64,000 bases of DNA from Streptomyces griseoloalbus (GCA_014650015.1 BMUD01000019.1:1-64000); one strand, 5' to 3'; positions 1-8,490 are shown, counted from the stretch's first letter. Numbers and translations are program-made. The notes: generated by a model from the sequence alone, not told the origin.

Positions 1-28
1 CCCCGAGGACGTCGAACTCGCCGCATGA
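1..28 (+). CDS. possible 3' end of a gene cut by the window edge
   Basis: Reading from base 2 gives PEDVELAA and then a TGA stop at 26-28, with codon use typical of this genome. Only eight residues are visible, so no function can be given. The toxin-remnant frame on the other strand also stays open to the window edge, so this call is weak. Confidence 0.25.
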
Positions 29-176
29 CCCCAGCAAGCCAGACCATCCCAAACCCGACGCGGACCTCTTGACGAAAGACATAGAGGCACCCCCCGGTTC
101 CGGCGTTGCGCGCCTCGGGCAGCCGTTCCCCCCGCGCGTCGCTCACCTCGATGCGTACGTGCCCGCCGTCCTCCCT

Positions 177-296
177 GTCCCCTGCGTCCATCGCCTTCCG
201 GAGTTCGGTCAGCCGGTGCGGGATGCGCAGCGCGTCGGGGCGCGGGATCTTGAGCATGTCCCGCTGTGCGTGCGGGGTGAAGCGCGTGACGGTGCG
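177..296 (-). pseudogene. RelE/ParE-type toxin remnant
   Basis: The minus strand reads RTVTRFTPHAQRDMLKIPRP, then DALRI.HRLTELRKAMDAGD. This is the N-terminal third of the RelE-like toxins common in Streptomyces, whose usual form is RFT..AQRDL.KLPR.DALRIL..LTELQKAM. There is no start codon in a sensible place: the frame runs back to a stop near 417 without ATG or GTG at the expected position. After AMDAGD the sequence departs from the family, and the ALQG and WRLRVGDYR motifs of an intact toxin are missing. No antitoxin is visible beside it. I read it as a decayed toxin whose 3' half was replaced by unrelated sequence. The family match is from memory of the motif. Confidence 0.6.
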
Positions 297-430
297 GCGG
301 GGACGCCGCCGCCCGGTCCGGGTCCCGGGGCGGTCGTGCCGTAGGGAGCGGCGGGCGCTCGTGACGTTGAGTGACAGGTCGATGTCTGTTGGTGAGGGGT
401 GGAAACTCTGATACGTTCATAGAGAACCCC

Positions 431-450
431 CTGCTCGTTGCGGCGAGCAG
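431..450. repeat. small perfect hairpin beside the terminator
   Basis: CTGCTCG and CGAGCAG pair around a 6-nt loop. Together with the hairpin just downstream it closes off the leftward HTH/NYN transcription unit from the toxin remnant. Confidence 0.45.
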
Positions 451-454
451 GCGC

Positions 455-490
455 GAGGCCCGCCAGGACTTAGGCGGGCCTCTGCTTTTG
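455..490. terminator. rho-independent terminator downstream of the NYN gene
   Basis: GAGGCCCGCC and GGCGGGCCTC form a perfect 10-bp stem with an 8-nt loop. On the plus strand it is followed by a T-rich run (CTGCTTTTG). It lies about 50 bp past the stop of the leftward NYN gene and could work in both directions. Confidence 0.6.
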
Positions 491-532
491 TGGTGACCTC
501 CCTGTCCCCGTCGGGGTCCGTTCCCGGTTCCG

Positions 533-1171
533 TCAGACCCATTCCTTGGGCCGATGCACTTCCGCGCCACCGCCCAGCGGGAACGGGTCCTGCAGCTGCG
601 AGGCGCGGACCGCGCCGTCCCGGATCGGCTTGATGAACAGCGGTCGCAGCTGCTTCAGCCAGCGGCTCGGCTTGTCGAAGGGGTTGAGGATGCCGATGGG
701 CACCCCCAACTCCTCCTTCACGATGCGCAGGGGCTCGCACAGGTCGCTGTCGTTGCTGACCAGCACGACCAGTCCGCAGTCCTTGCGGAAGGCGTCCAAC
801 AGCATCTGCGAGGCGATGTGGACGTCGGTGCCCTTCTCCTCGGTCTTGACCACCTGCACCGTGGCGGGGCCGCCGGGAGGAGGCGCGGCGAGCCTCATGC
901 GGGGCGTGGTCTGCTGGAAGCGGCCGTAGTGCAGGGACACCTGGGGTAACGCGCCGAGCGCCCGCAGATAGGCGTCCTGCCTGCGTGGACCTCCCGGATC
1001 ATCGGGTCGTGGCGTGATTCTCGCCGTGAAGTACCGCACGCGCTTGATCTTCTGCCCGGCCGGCAGCAGCTTCTCGCACAGCGACACCGGGTCGAGCCAC
1101 TTCAGGTCGGGGCTGTTCTTGAGCCGGCCGTAGTAGAGGTTGAAGCCGTCGATGTAGATGTTGGTAGTCAT
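533..1171 (-). CDS. NYN-domain (PIN-like) ribonuclease-type protein
   Basis: A 212-residue protein. It opens with MTTNIYIDGFNLYYG, the first acidic motif of NYN domains, and later has VSNDSDL, the second conserved acidic motif of this metal-dependent PIN-like nuclease fold. The family cleaves RNA, but the substrate here is unknown. The ATG at 1171 overlaps the stop of the upstream gene as ATGA, so the two are translationally coupled. Much longer readings of this frame upstream are Arg/Pro-rich antisense noise and were not used. The gene sits beside toxin and regulator remnants, which suggests an accessory or defence-like role; that is inference. Confidence 0.8.
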   Translation of the reverse strand: MTTNIYIDGFNLYYGRLKNSPDLKWLDPVSLCEKLLPAGQKIKRVRYFTARITPRPDDPGGPRRQDAYLRALGALPQVSLHYGRFQQTTPRMRLAAPPPGGPATVQVVKTEEKGTDVHIASQMLLDAFRKDCGLVVLVSNDSDLCEPLRIVKEELGVPIGILNPFDKPSRWLKQLRPLFIKPIRDGAVRASQLQDPFPLGGGAEVHRPKEWV

Positions 1172-2127
1172 GCGATTACCGTACGCTGCCGTGGGGATGG
1201 CGCGCACCGACTGGCAACGGGCGGTGGTGAGTTGAGGCAGCGTCGGCAGAGGGTCTCGTCGCCGGTCGGCCGGAAGAGGGTCGCTTGTACGTGGTCGCCC
1301 TCGCATTCGCGGAGGGCTGCGAGTCGGCTGGACGGGCGGGCGGGGGCGGGCTGTTCGGCGGTTGGGGCGCTGCTGGTCGGGGTGGGCGCGGGCGGTACGT
1401 CGCGGAGCAGGTAGCGCAGGAGGCCGCCGGGGCGGTGGACGGGGGTGCCGTCGTCGGGGAGGCCGCGCAGGATGTGCGTGCGGATGGCGCCGGGGGTGTG
1501 ACCGGCGGCGAGCCAGCGGGAGACGAGGCGGGCCAGTTCGTCGTGCATGCCGCGGGGGATGCGGCGGAGGTCGGGGGAGAGGAGGGGGAGGGCGGCGACG
1601 AGGGCGCGGGCGGCTTCGGGGACGTCGGCTGCCTCCGGGGCGGTGGCGTCCGGCTCGGCGGGAGGGTGGGAGGTGTTTCCTCCGGGGTCTTTCTCTGGAT
1701 GACCGTCGGTGGGCGGAGGGGTCGGAGCACCGACGGCCGGAACGCGGGCACTCGGTGCGAGCTGGGGCGACGCGGAGGCGTCGGATACGTGTACGGGCAT
1801 CCGGGCGAGGATCTTGGCGGCCTCGGCGGCGCTCAACGGGACGTTGGACACGAGCTGTTGGGTGACCCAGTGACCGCCCGGCCCCTGGAGCCGCCGCTCG
1901 TGGACGAACCCCTCCTCCTTGAGCTGCCGCTTGGCCCGCGTGAAGGCGCACGCGCCGATGCGGGCGCGCTCGGCGGTGCGCGACAGGGGCTCGCGCGCCC
2001 CGTCGGGGAGGGAGAGCTGCCAGGTCAGCAGCCGCACGGCGTCGGAGGACAGCCGGGGGTGCCGGATGAGGTCGTGCGAGAACTGCGTGAAGGCGCGCGG
2101 GGGCGCGATATGGTGCCGGTAAATCAC
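1168..2127 (-). CDS. helix-turn-helix domain protein
   Basis: A 319-residue protein starting at GTG 2127 with VIYRHHIAPPRAFTQFSHDL. It has a purine-rich GGAAAG about 10 nt upstream. Residues about 20-90 look like a winged or replication-type HTH (SSDAVRLLTWQLSLPDG, TAERARIGACAFTRAKRQLKEEGF). A Pro/Ala-rich linker follows, then a second helical block near residues 200-260. The C-terminal CEGD...TLCRRCL contains a possible zinc knuckle. The product probably binds DNA. It is the first gene of a two-gene unit and its stop overlaps the NYN start. This gene type usually lies in accessory regions of Streptomyces, in keeping with the wrecked genes around it. Confidence 0.65.
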   Translation of the reverse strand: MIYRHHIAPPRAFTQFSHDLIRHPRLSSDAVRLLTWQLSLPDGAREPLSRTAERARIGACAFTRAKRQLKEEGFVHERRLQGPGGHWVTQQLVSNVPLSAAEAAKILARMPVHVSDASASPQLAPSARVPAVGAPTPPPTDGHPEKDPGGNTSHPPAEPDATAPEAADVPEAARALVAALPLLSPDLRRIPRGMHDELARLVSRWLAAGHTPGAIRTHILRGLPDDGTPVHRPGGLLRYLLRDVPPAPTPTSSAPTAEQPAPARPSSRLAALRECEGDHVQATLFRPTGDETLCRRCLNSPPPVASRCAPSPRQRTVIA

Positions 2128-2456
2128 GGTGGAGTCGCTTTCCACTGGTGGTTCAGGCCCTCGTGGACGGCTGCAACCGTCGCGGGGGCCGCCTTCGTTC
2201 CGTGCCCGGCGGGCACGCGGAAGACGTGATGTCGAGGCGACGCTACCGCACGGAACGTGCGCGTGCGGACGCGTTGAGTGAAGAAGGCTCGCGTGGAGAA
2301 CACGCGCCCCTGTGCCGCAGGCCGTGGCCGGGAAGGTTTCGCCTCGGGCTGCTGAAACAGCAGCGGGGGAAGGGGACATCTGGTTCGCTGGGCCTGCCGC
2401 GCAGGGACCGGAGGAGGCCTCTCGTGGGGACAGGGGAAGGGCCGGCGGACACCGCG

Positions 2457-2814
2457 TTCGACGTCGATGTCGCTTGGGAGGCGGTCACCCGGTCCCGCGA
2501 GCGGCACGACGCCTCCGGGGAAGCGCGGGCCCTGACCGTACTGGGCCAGGCCCTCGACGAGGCCGGCCGCTCCGATGAAGCCGATTATCTCCATCGGCGG
2601 GCCCATGACGTCGCCCCCACCGGAACCGTCCGGCTGATCCAGGCGGAGCTTCTCCTGCAGCGCGGCTTCGAGTTGAAGAGGGACGGAGGCGATCCGGACA
2701 CCGCGTGGGGCGAATCGCCTCGACGCCGCCGCGGAGGAGGCGCGCGGAACGACCCTGCGCTGGAACCCGGACACCGCGGCCTGGGAAGCGGTGGAGGACG
2801 AGCAGGACTCCTGA
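2457..2814 (+). pseudogene. TPR-like protein remnant with a frameshift
   Basis: Residues such as AWEAVTRSRERHDASGEARA and LGQALDEAGRSDEADYLHRR show the helix-turn-helix spacing of TPR repeats. Near 2705-2715 the good coding pattern moves to another frame. That frame continues LDAAAEEARGTTLRWNPDTA and ends ...AVEDEQDS at a TGA at 2812. No single frame covers both halves and there is no proper start, so this looks like a decayed gene. Its function is unknown. Confidence 0.5.
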
Positions 2815-2947
2815 GGCACCGCGCCGTGCGGAGGGGCGTTCACTCGTCCGGCGCAATTCCTGCTGGTCCCGGCGTGGTTGGCACAGGGGCGTCCTACGGT
2901 GCGAGCACGGGTGACCGGTGGACGGATGTGCTGAGGGGGCTGGTGCG

Positions 2948-3091
2948 ATGGAGTCGGGAGCGGACTCGGGTGCGGGCGTGGAGGGCACGGGCGCGGACTC
3001 GAACGGTGAGTTCCTGCGCTGCTTCGGGCGGCAGATGAAGCTGCTGCGGGAGGCTACGGGGCTGACCCAGGCGCAGTTGGGTGAGCGGGTC
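2948..3091 (+). pseudogene. truncated Scr1-type XRE regulator (N-terminus only)
   Basis: From ATG 2948 the frame gives MESGADSGAGVEGTG, then NGEFLRCFGRQMKLLREATG and LTQAQLGERV. This is the first helix-turn-helix of the large Streptomyces family of XRE/DUF5753 regulators, normally about 280 residues and paired with DUF397. Similarity stops abruptly after GERV, before the recognition helix. The frame then reads into unrelated sequence and ends at 3181. It is a 5' fragment of a regulator and cannot be functional. Confidence 0.6.
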
Positions 3092-3098
3092 CCGCCCC

Positions 3099-3197
3099 TC
3101 ACTCATGCCCGCAGGGGCACTGCTCTGCCCACTCGCTCTTCTTCTGCCGACCGCGTGTCTTCTCCTCGGGACGCCAGTTGACGAGGTCGGCTTTCAA
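3099..3197 (-). other. short ORF ending CPCGHE, possible gene remnant
   Basis: A 32-codon frame from TTG 3197 reads LKADLVNWRPEEKTRG and ends SEWAEQCPCGHE before TGA at 3099. The C-x-C-x2-E ending and the good codon use look protein-like, but no ribosome site is seen. A stop lies only a few codons upstream of the TTG. It could be a tiny protein or the tail of a lost gene. It starts exactly where the Scr1-type fragment breaks off. Confidence 0.25.
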
Positions 3198-3225
3198 GGT
3201 CAGTGGGACCGGTTACCTTCGACCC

Positions 3226-4299
3226 ATGTCGATCACCGCACGACTGCGCGACTCGGTGAAACTGCCGGGTGGAGGCGCACTGGTCAACGGCTTCGCGCTC
3301 GAGAGCCGTGGGGACGGTTCCTGCCGTGCCCTCCTCCGGAACGGGCACGAGCTGGAGGTCCACGACCTCCGCGAGGTGCTGGCGGGGGAGCGTGCGCCGG
3401 CGGCCGTCTTTCCTCTTCCCTGGCCGGGCTGGGACCGTGGCGTCCATTCCGTGAGCCCCGACGGCACGTTCGCGGTGTTCTCGGGTCAGCGCGCGGTACG
3501 GGCCGTGGGCGCGGGCGGGGAGACGCTGTGGGAGTACCGGCACGGCTGCTGGGGCCCCGAGCTCGGTCATCCGCACACGGGTGACGAGCAGGAGGTGTGC
3601 CGTGGTCTGGAGCACGGCTCCTGCCGGGTCTCGGACGACGCCAGGCTCGTATGGGCGCATGTCGTCGCCGAGCCGGAGCCGGGCGGCTGGGAAGAACGCT
3701 GGGTCGTCCTGGACGCCCGCGACGGACGGGCGTTGGCGTGGCTGCCCCTGGACAGCGCGGCGGCCGGTTCGAACCACCTCTCCCACCCGGACGGTGTCCA
3801 CATGGGGCTGAGCATCGGCATGGGCCAGGACGGCATCCTGCTGCACTGGGCGCGCTGGGACGGCGAGCAGCTGACCGGCTGGGACCTGAACGAGGGTCTG
3901 GACCGCATCCTGATGGACGTCCACGAGGGACACCCGGGCTTCCTGACGGTCGAGCACTACGGAGCGGACCTGCGACTGCACGCCCTGGACGGCACCGTGA
4001 TCGCCGAGCGGGAGCCCGAGCAGGCCGACGACGAGGACCCGCCCGCCTGGGACTACGCCTGCGGCTTCGTCGACGCCGACACCGTCATCGCCTCGACGGT
4101 CGACTCCGACGAGGACCCGGAGCAGGCCCGCCACTGGCTGCTCGACGCCCACACCCTGCGGATACGCGGGGTGGTCGCGTATCCGCAGGGTCGCGTCGAC
4201 AGCTACGTCCGCCCCCTCGGCGACGGCACCTGGCTCACCTACGACGGCAAGAGCGAGACGCTCAACCGCTGGACCCGGGCGGAGCCGGCGACGAGGTGA
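3226..4299 (+). CDS. beta-propeller-like protein of unknown function
   Basis: A 357-residue soluble protein. ATG 3226 (MSITARLRDSVKLPGG) is preferred over the in-frame start 48 bp upstream, because conserved-looking sequence begins there. Repeated strand-like units end in W or R with acidic turns, for example WVVLDARDGRALAW, LTGWDLNEGLDRI and LHALDGTVIAE. This resembles WD40/YVTN propellers that bind partners or ligands. There is no signal peptide, no membrane segment and no catalytic motif. It stands alone between the regulator remnants and a leftward gene. I do not recognise a specific family. Confidence 0.75.
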   Translation: MSITARLRDSVKLPGGGALVNGFALESRGDGSCRALLRNGHELEVHDLREVLAGERAPAAVFPLPWPGWDRGVHSVSPDGTFAVFSGQRAVRAVGAGGETLWEYRHGCWGPELGHPHTGDEQEVCRGLEHGSCRVSDDARLVWAHVVAEPEPGGWEERWVVLDARDGRALAWLPLDSAAAGSNHLSHPDGVHMGLSIGMGQDGILLHWARWDGEQLTGWDLNEGLDRILMDVHEGHPGFLTVEHYGADLRLHALDGTVIAEREPEQADDEDPPAWDYACGFVDADTVIASTVDSDEDPEQARHWLLDAHTLRIRGVVAYPQGRVDSYVRPLGDGTWLTYDGKSETLNRWTRAEPATR

Positions 4300-4516
4300 C
4301 GAACGACGCCGGCTGCTCAGCCGGCCCGGTCCGAGGCCGCGGGGTCCCGCGCGAGGAGATCGAGGCCGACCCCGGGCTCCCGCAACGGCCTGGAGCGGCA
4401 CCTCTCCGGGATCAGTGGCCGGCCGGTCGGACTGCTCGTCGCGCGCGGGAGTCGACCGCCGTCTTCCCCGGCCCGGCCACAGGCCGACGCGCCGCAGTAC
4501 ATCGGAAGGACGCGGA

Positions 4517-5224
4517 TCAGAGTTCCGTAGGCTCCAGCGCCCCCAGGTGCGCCATCAACCCCAGTCGGTCGTACTGCCACCAGCCCTCGACGATCTTGCC
4601 GTTGGCGCCGAAGCGGAAGATGGTCGTTCCGGTCATGGACACCTTCTTCCCAGTGGCCGGGATGCCGAGGAAGTCCGCCTTGTGGATGCCCTCCATGCTC
4701 CACCGCGTGCACACCCGGTCCGCCTGGGCGATCTGGTCCTCGATCCGGATCGTGAGGTCGAAGCCGCCGCGCCACACGTCCATTTCGCGCCGGAGGTGGT
4801 CCAGGCCGATGACGTCCTGCTCGTTCGCGGGATCGTGGTCGTGGTAGTGCTCCTCGACCAGACCCGTCACCGGAGACAGATCGTCCCCGACGGCCAGCAC
4901 CTCGAAGAACCGCCGCGCGGACTCCGTGTTCAGCTGGGCGTCCCGCGTCACCTCCAGGTCCGTGAACGTGGGCATCTCGTCGCAGAGGGCCACCATGTCC
5001 CGGAAGATCCGGTCGGTCTCCGGGAGCTGCGAATTGCGCATCGCGTCCTCGTACGACGGGAACTCCACGATCTCGACGACGTGCGACGCGTCCGAGCGGT
5101 CCTTGCCGACCACCGCGTGCGTGGCCGTCCGCTTCCCCCTGGTCTGCTCGACCCACTGGTCCATGAGCCGGTCCATCTCCTCGAACCGGCTGGTCCTGCA
5201 GTCGATGAGCTGTACGAAGGTCAT
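4517..5224 (-). CDS. ester cyclase / SnoaL-like protein with an N-terminal ABM-like domain
   Basis: A 235-residue protein starting at ATG 5224 with a strong ribosome site (GGAGGTGACGTC-ATG). Residues 1-85 form an antibiotic-biosynthesis-monooxygenase-like domain (MTFVQLIDCRTSRFEEMDRL, VVEIVEFPSYEDAM). Residues about 100-235 are a SnoaL/ester-cyclase fold: VEEHYHDHDP, GLDHLRREM, TGKKVSMTGTTIFRF and GKIVEGWWQYD. Proteins of this type act in polyketide tailoring or catabolism, but here no biosynthetic genes are near. The enzyme's substrate is unknown. It is followed on the same strand by nothing closely linked. Confidence 0.75.
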   Translation of the reverse strand: MTFVQLIDCRTSRFEEMDRLMDQWVEQTRGKRTATHAVVGKDRSDASHVVEIVEFPSYEDAMRNSQLPETDRIFRDMVALCDEMPTFTDLEVTRDAQLNTESARRFFEVLAVGDDLSPVTGLVEEHYHDHDPANEQDVIGLDHLRREMDVWRGGFDLTIRIEDQIAQADRVCTRWSMEGIHKADFLGIPATGKKVSMTGTTIFRFGANGKIVEGWWQYDRLGLMAHLGALEPTEL

Positions 5225-5327
5225 GACGTCACCTCCGGCCCCCCTGGGTCCGGGTCCTGTCAGCACCCATTTTCCCCCGGGCGACGGGCTGCGTCCCGCC
5301 GTGACCGCGTACCCGCCCCGGGGTCCG

Positions 5328-6101
5328 CTACAGGGGCCCGTACTTCCGTCCCGTACGCGACGAGATCCCGCCCAGCAGCCCGCGCGGGACCAGCCTCGCC
5401 GCTCCCATCAGCGCCTTGTACCGCGGATCCGGAATCGACACCGACTTGCCCCGGGCCAGGTCCGCGAGCGCCGCCGCCGTGACCTTGTCCGCGTCCAGCC
5501 ACATCCAGTTCGGGATGTTGCCCGTCCCCATCCCGGCCCGCTCGTGGAACTCGGTGCGCACGAACCCGGGGCACAGCGCCATCAGACGGACGCCGCTGCC
5601 CGCCAGGTCCCGGGCCGCGCCCTGCGTGAACTGCACGACCCACGCCTTGGACGCCCCGTACGTGCCGCGCGGCACGAACGCCGCCACCGAGGCGACGTTC
5701 ACGACGCCCCCGCGGCCGCGCTCCCGCATGGCCTCCGCCGCCGCCGACGTCAGCCGGAGCACCGCCTCGCAGTGCACCTTGAGCATCCTCAGCTCGTCGG
5801 CCATGGGGACGTCGAGGTAGCGGCCCTTGTTGCCGAAACCGGCGTTGTTGATCAGCAGGTCGACGGGGTTCCTGCGGTCACCGAGCCGGTCGGCCACCGC
5901 CTCGATGCCCTTGTCCCGGGCCAGGTCGGCGGTCAGCACCTCCGCCTCGATGCCGTGGCGGTCGTGCAGCTCGGTGGCCTGCTCGCGCAGCCGGCCGGTG
6001 TCGCGGGCCACCAGCACCAGATCGTGTCCGTCGGCCGCCAGCCGCCGCGCGAACGCGGCACCGATCCCAGCCGTCGATCCCGTAATCAGAGCCGTTGTCA
6101 T
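5328..6101 (-). CDS. SDR-family oxidoreductase
   Basis: A 257-residue classical short-chain dehydrogenase. TGSTAGIG near residues 7-14 binds NAD(P). NNAG (about 87), a Ser in NVASVAAF (about 137) and YGASK (about 150-154) give the catalytic Asn-Ser-Tyr-Lys set. The length is normal. An Arg after the second strand (LVARD) suggests a preference for NADP. The substrate cannot be predicted. It is leftward, 60 bp from the MOSC gene on the same strand, and may share its transcript. Confidence 0.85.
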   Translation of the reverse strand: MTTALITGSTAGIGAAFARRLAADGHDLVLVARDTGRLREQATELHDRHGIEAEVLTADLARDKGIEAVADRLGDRRNPVDLLINNAGFGNKGRYLDVPMADELRMLKVHCEAVLRLTSAAAEAMRERGRGGVVNVASVAAFVPRGTYGASKAWVVQFTQGAARDLAGSGVRLMALCPGFVRTEFHERAGMGTGNIPNWMWLDADKVTAAALADLARGKSVSIPDPRYKALMGAARLVPRGLLGGISSRTGRKYGPL

Positions 6102-6160
6102 GGCGCAAGAGTAGTTACCCGGAGCGGCAGCATCCGCTCACGTGGTGGGCCGTCAGGCCC

Positions 6161-6841
6161 TCAGGCCGGCGAGCCCGTCCCGTACTTCTCCACGTACGTC
6201 CGGGCCGTCGCGACCGCCTCCGGGTGCAGCGCCTCGCCCGCCGCGAGCAGCCGGGGCAGCAACGACCGCTCGGTCGTCACCGCGCGGAACTGCAACGCGA
6301 CCGTCACCTCGTGGTCCGGCCGGTGCACGATCCGCACCGCGTCGCCCGCGCGTATCTCACCGGGCCGGATCACCCGCAGATACGCACCCGGCGCACCCCG
6401 CTCCGTGAACCGCTTCACCCAGCCCTTCTCACCCATATGGCCCTGGAACGTGCGACAGGGGATACGCCCGGAGGTGATCTCCAGCAGCACCTCGGGCCCC
6501 ACGGCCCAGCGCTCACCGATCAGGGCGCCGGACACGTCGATCCCCTCCGTGGTGAGGTTCTCGCCGAACGAGCCGTTCGTCAGCGGGCGCCCCAGTGCGC
6601 GCTCCCACGCGTCGAGGTCCTCACGGGCCACGGCGTACACCGCCTGGTCGTCTCCGCCGTGATGCCGCGTCTCGCACACGGCGTCCCCGGCCAGGCCGCT
6701 CGCACCGAACCCCTTCGGCCCCGGCGCCGCCACCCGCACCGGCCCGTCCACGGGCCGCTTGTCGATGCCGGTCACACCGTCGCGATGGTCCGTGTACGGC
6801 ACCGCCTCGGGGCGCCCCAGGTTCACAGACAGAAGCTTCAT
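6161..6841 (-). CDS. MOSC-domain protein (YiiM-like)
   Basis: A 226-residue protein with the MOSC fold. It contains SVNLGRPE, HHGGDDQAVYAVAREDLDAW and SFGENLTTEG, and the conserved Cys in SGRIPCRTFQG near residue 145, which carries sulfur or binds the Mo cofactor in this family. YiiM-type proteins reduce N-hydroxylated compounds such as 6-hydroxylaminopurine. ATG 6841 (MKLLSVNLG) was chosen over one three codons earlier because the family starts with this strand. It is divergent from the LysR gene across 80 bp, so the regulator may control it. Confidence 0.85.
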   Translation of the reverse strand: MKLLSVNLGRPEAVPYTDHRDGVTGIDKRPVDGPVRVAAPGPKGFGASGLAGDAVCETRHHGGDDQAVYAVAREDLDAWERALGRPLTNGSFGENLTTEGIDVSGALIGERWAVGPEVLLEITSGRIPCRTFQGHMGEKGWVKRFTERGAPGAYLRVIRPGEIRAGDAVRIVHRPDHEVTVALQFRAVTTERSLLPRLLAAGEALHPEAVATARTYVEKYGTGSPA

Positions 6842-6921
6842 GCGTCGCACGGTAGGCGACGGGAGTCAAAGCGTCGACGCATTATTCGCCACTCGACCAA
6901 AGGACGACTTATCCTTGGAGG

Positions 6922-7818
6922 GTGATCGAAGCCCGTCATCTCCGCGTGCTGCGCGCCGTCGCCACCACCGGTTCCTTCTCCGCGGCGGCCCGGGAACTGG
7001 GCTGCACCCAGCCGGCCGTCAGTCAGCAGATGAAGGCGCTGGAGACGTCCGTCGGGACCCCCCTGCTCATCCGCAGCGGTCGCGAGATGCGCCTGACACA
7101 GGCCGGAGAGGCGCTGGTGCGGCACGCCGTCGGGATCATCGCCGGACTCACCGCCGCGGAGGAGGAGGTCGCCGCCATCGCCGGGCTGCGGGCGGGCCGG
7201 GTCCGGCTCGTCTCGTTCCCCAGCGGCAGCTCCACGCTCGTCCCCACGGCCCTCGCCGCCCTGCGCGACGCGCACCCGGGCACCCGCGTCTTCCTGGAGG
7301 AGGCCGAACCGCCCCGCTCCGTGGAGATGCTGCGCGAGGGAGACTGCGATGTGGCCCTCGCCTTCCGGTACGAGGGGGCGGCGGGCGCCGAGGAATGGGA
7401 CGACCTCGTCGTACGGCCGCTGCTGACGGACCGGCTCGTGGCGCTCGTGCCGGAGCGGCACCGGCTCGCCCGCGCGGAGTCCGTCGCCATCGGTGAACTC
7501 GCCGGGGAGCCCTGGATCGCCGGTTGTCCGCGCTGCCGGGGCCAGTTGGTGGAGGTGTGCGAGACGGCCGGGTTCACTCCGCGCATCGACTTCGCGACCG
7601 ACGACTATCCGGCGGTCGCCGGGCTGGTCGGCGCCGGGCTCGGGGTCGCGGTCCTGCCCCAGCTGGCCATCGAGTCGGTACGTCCCCGGGGTGTGCGCAC
7701 GGTGGCGCTGGAGCCCGCGGTGCGGCGGGAGATCGTCGCACTCACCCTCCCGGACCTCGCCCAGGTGCCGGCGGTCACCGCGACGCTCGAGAAACTGGCC
7801 AGGGCTGCCGCCCGCTGA
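6922..7818 (+). CDS. LysR-family transcriptional regulator
   Basis: A 298-residue protein starting at GTG 6922 behind TTGGAGG. The winged HTH is at residues 2-60 (LRVLRAVATTGSFSAAAREL, QPAVSQQMKALE). It is followed by a linker helix and the two-lobed effector-binding domain (VRLVSFPSGSSTLVPTAL, GLVGAGLGVAVLPQLA). A Cys-x2-Cys (GCPRCRG, about 197) in the effector domain is slightly unusual and could be redox- or metal-sensitive. LysR proteins usually regulate the divergent neighbour, here the MOSC gene. The ligand is unknown. Confidence 0.9.
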   Translation: MIEARHLRVLRAVATTGSFSAAARELGCTQPAVSQQMKALETSVGTPLLIRSGREMRLTQAGEALVRHAVGIIAGLTAAEEEVAAIAGLRAGRVRLVSFPSGSSTLVPTALAALRDAHPGTRVFLEEAEPPRSVEMLREGDCDVALAFRYEGAAGAEEWDDLVVRPLLTDRLVALVPERHRLARAESVAIGELAGEPWIAGCPRCRGQLVEVCETAGFTPRIDFATDDYPAVAGLVGAGLGVAVLPQLAIESVRPRGVRTVALEPAVRREIVALTLPDLAQVPAVTATLEKLARAAAR

Positions 7819-7903
7819 CCGGGGGTTCCGGCACGCGGGGTACCGCGCCCCGGCGGAGCGAGGGCACGCGCATGCGCCCTGGGGTGAGTGAAGAAACGTT
7901 CCT

Positions 7904-8233
7904 TCAGTTGTTCGAAGCGGCGTGCCCGGCAGCGGCCGATGCCGACACCAGCCGGTGGCGCGCCCGCCCCATCAGCTCTTCGCGCTCGTCCTCGGTCAGT
8001 CCACCCCACACGCCGTACGGCTCACGTACCGCCAGCGCGTGAGCGGCGCACTCGGCGCGCACCGGGCACCTCATGCAGACCTCTTTGGCCGAGTTCTCGC
8101 GAGCGCTTCGAGCCGCACCACGCTCGCCCTCGGGGTGGAAGAAGAGCGAGCTGTCCACCCCGCGGCAGGCGGCCAGGAGCTGCCAGTCCCACAGGTCCGC
8201 GTTCGGTCCGGGAAGGCGGGAGAAATCTGCCAT
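7904..8233 (-). CDS. whiD: WhiD, iron-sulfur sporulation regulator of the WhiB family
   Basis: A 109-residue WhiB-like protein starting at ATG 8233. Cysteines fall at residues 23, 53, 56 and 62 (AACRG, CMRCPVRAEC), exactly the four that hold the [4Fe-4S] cluster in WhiD. GVWGG (the beta-turn) and the basic GRARHRL tail are present. WhiD is needed for late spore maturation and binds region 4 of the principal sigma factor. Its place next to bldM matches the Streptomyces chromosome. A longer in-frame start 42 bp upstream is not supported by the family. The C-terminal tail (SASAAAGHAASNN) is variable in the family. Confidence 0.9.
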   Translation of the reverse strand: MADFSRLPGPNADLWDWQLLAACRGVDSSLFFHPEGERGAARSARENSAKEVCMRCPVRAECAAHALAVREPYGVWGGLTEDEREELMGRARHRLVSASAAAGHAASNN

Positions 8234-8244
8234 TGCGTGACCCC

Positions 8245-8275
8245 TTGTAGCCGTTTTGGGCGGATCCGGTGTCAA
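8245..8275 (-). promoter_or_regulatory. candidate whiD promoter
   Basis: On the minus strand TTGACA (8275-8270) is followed after 17 nt by GGCTAC (8252-8247). The -35 is consensus and the -10 is poor. It lies 12-40 bp upstream of the whiD start. The true start point cannot be told from sequence. Confidence 0.3.
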
Positions 8276-8462
8276 CGACCGTACAACTACGATCCAAGGA
8301 GATGAAAATATGACTCATTGCGAATCTAGCCCCAGACACTGGCAAAGGGGAAGAAAAGGGTCTGAATGGGGCACGGGTTGTGATGAAAGTTCGGGGGTCC
8401 GTCGCGCATGTCTGCACCGTGTCCGTCTCCTCACGTAGAGTGCCGAAGATGGCAGACGGCCC

Positions 8463-8490
8463 CGTAACTCTTTCGAGTGACCGTCGTTGA
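8463..8490 (+). promoter_or_regulatory. sigma-BldN-dependent bldM promoter (p1)
   Basis: CGTAAC (8463-8468), a 16-nt spacer, then CGTTGA (8485-8490). This is the sigma-BldN (AdsA) promoter pattern known for bldMp1. Transcription would start near 8497, giving an untranslated leader of about 115 nt before bldM. The rest of the whiD-bldM gap (8234-8460) is unusually A-rich for this genome (for example near 8300-8360) and probably carries further promoters. Confidence 0.85.

Noticed and set aside
1172-1951. Upstream extension of the NYN gene frame
   Set aside because: The extension is Arg/Pro-rich, overlaps the HTH gene in another frame and has no family similarity. The coupled ATG at 1171 is the natural start.
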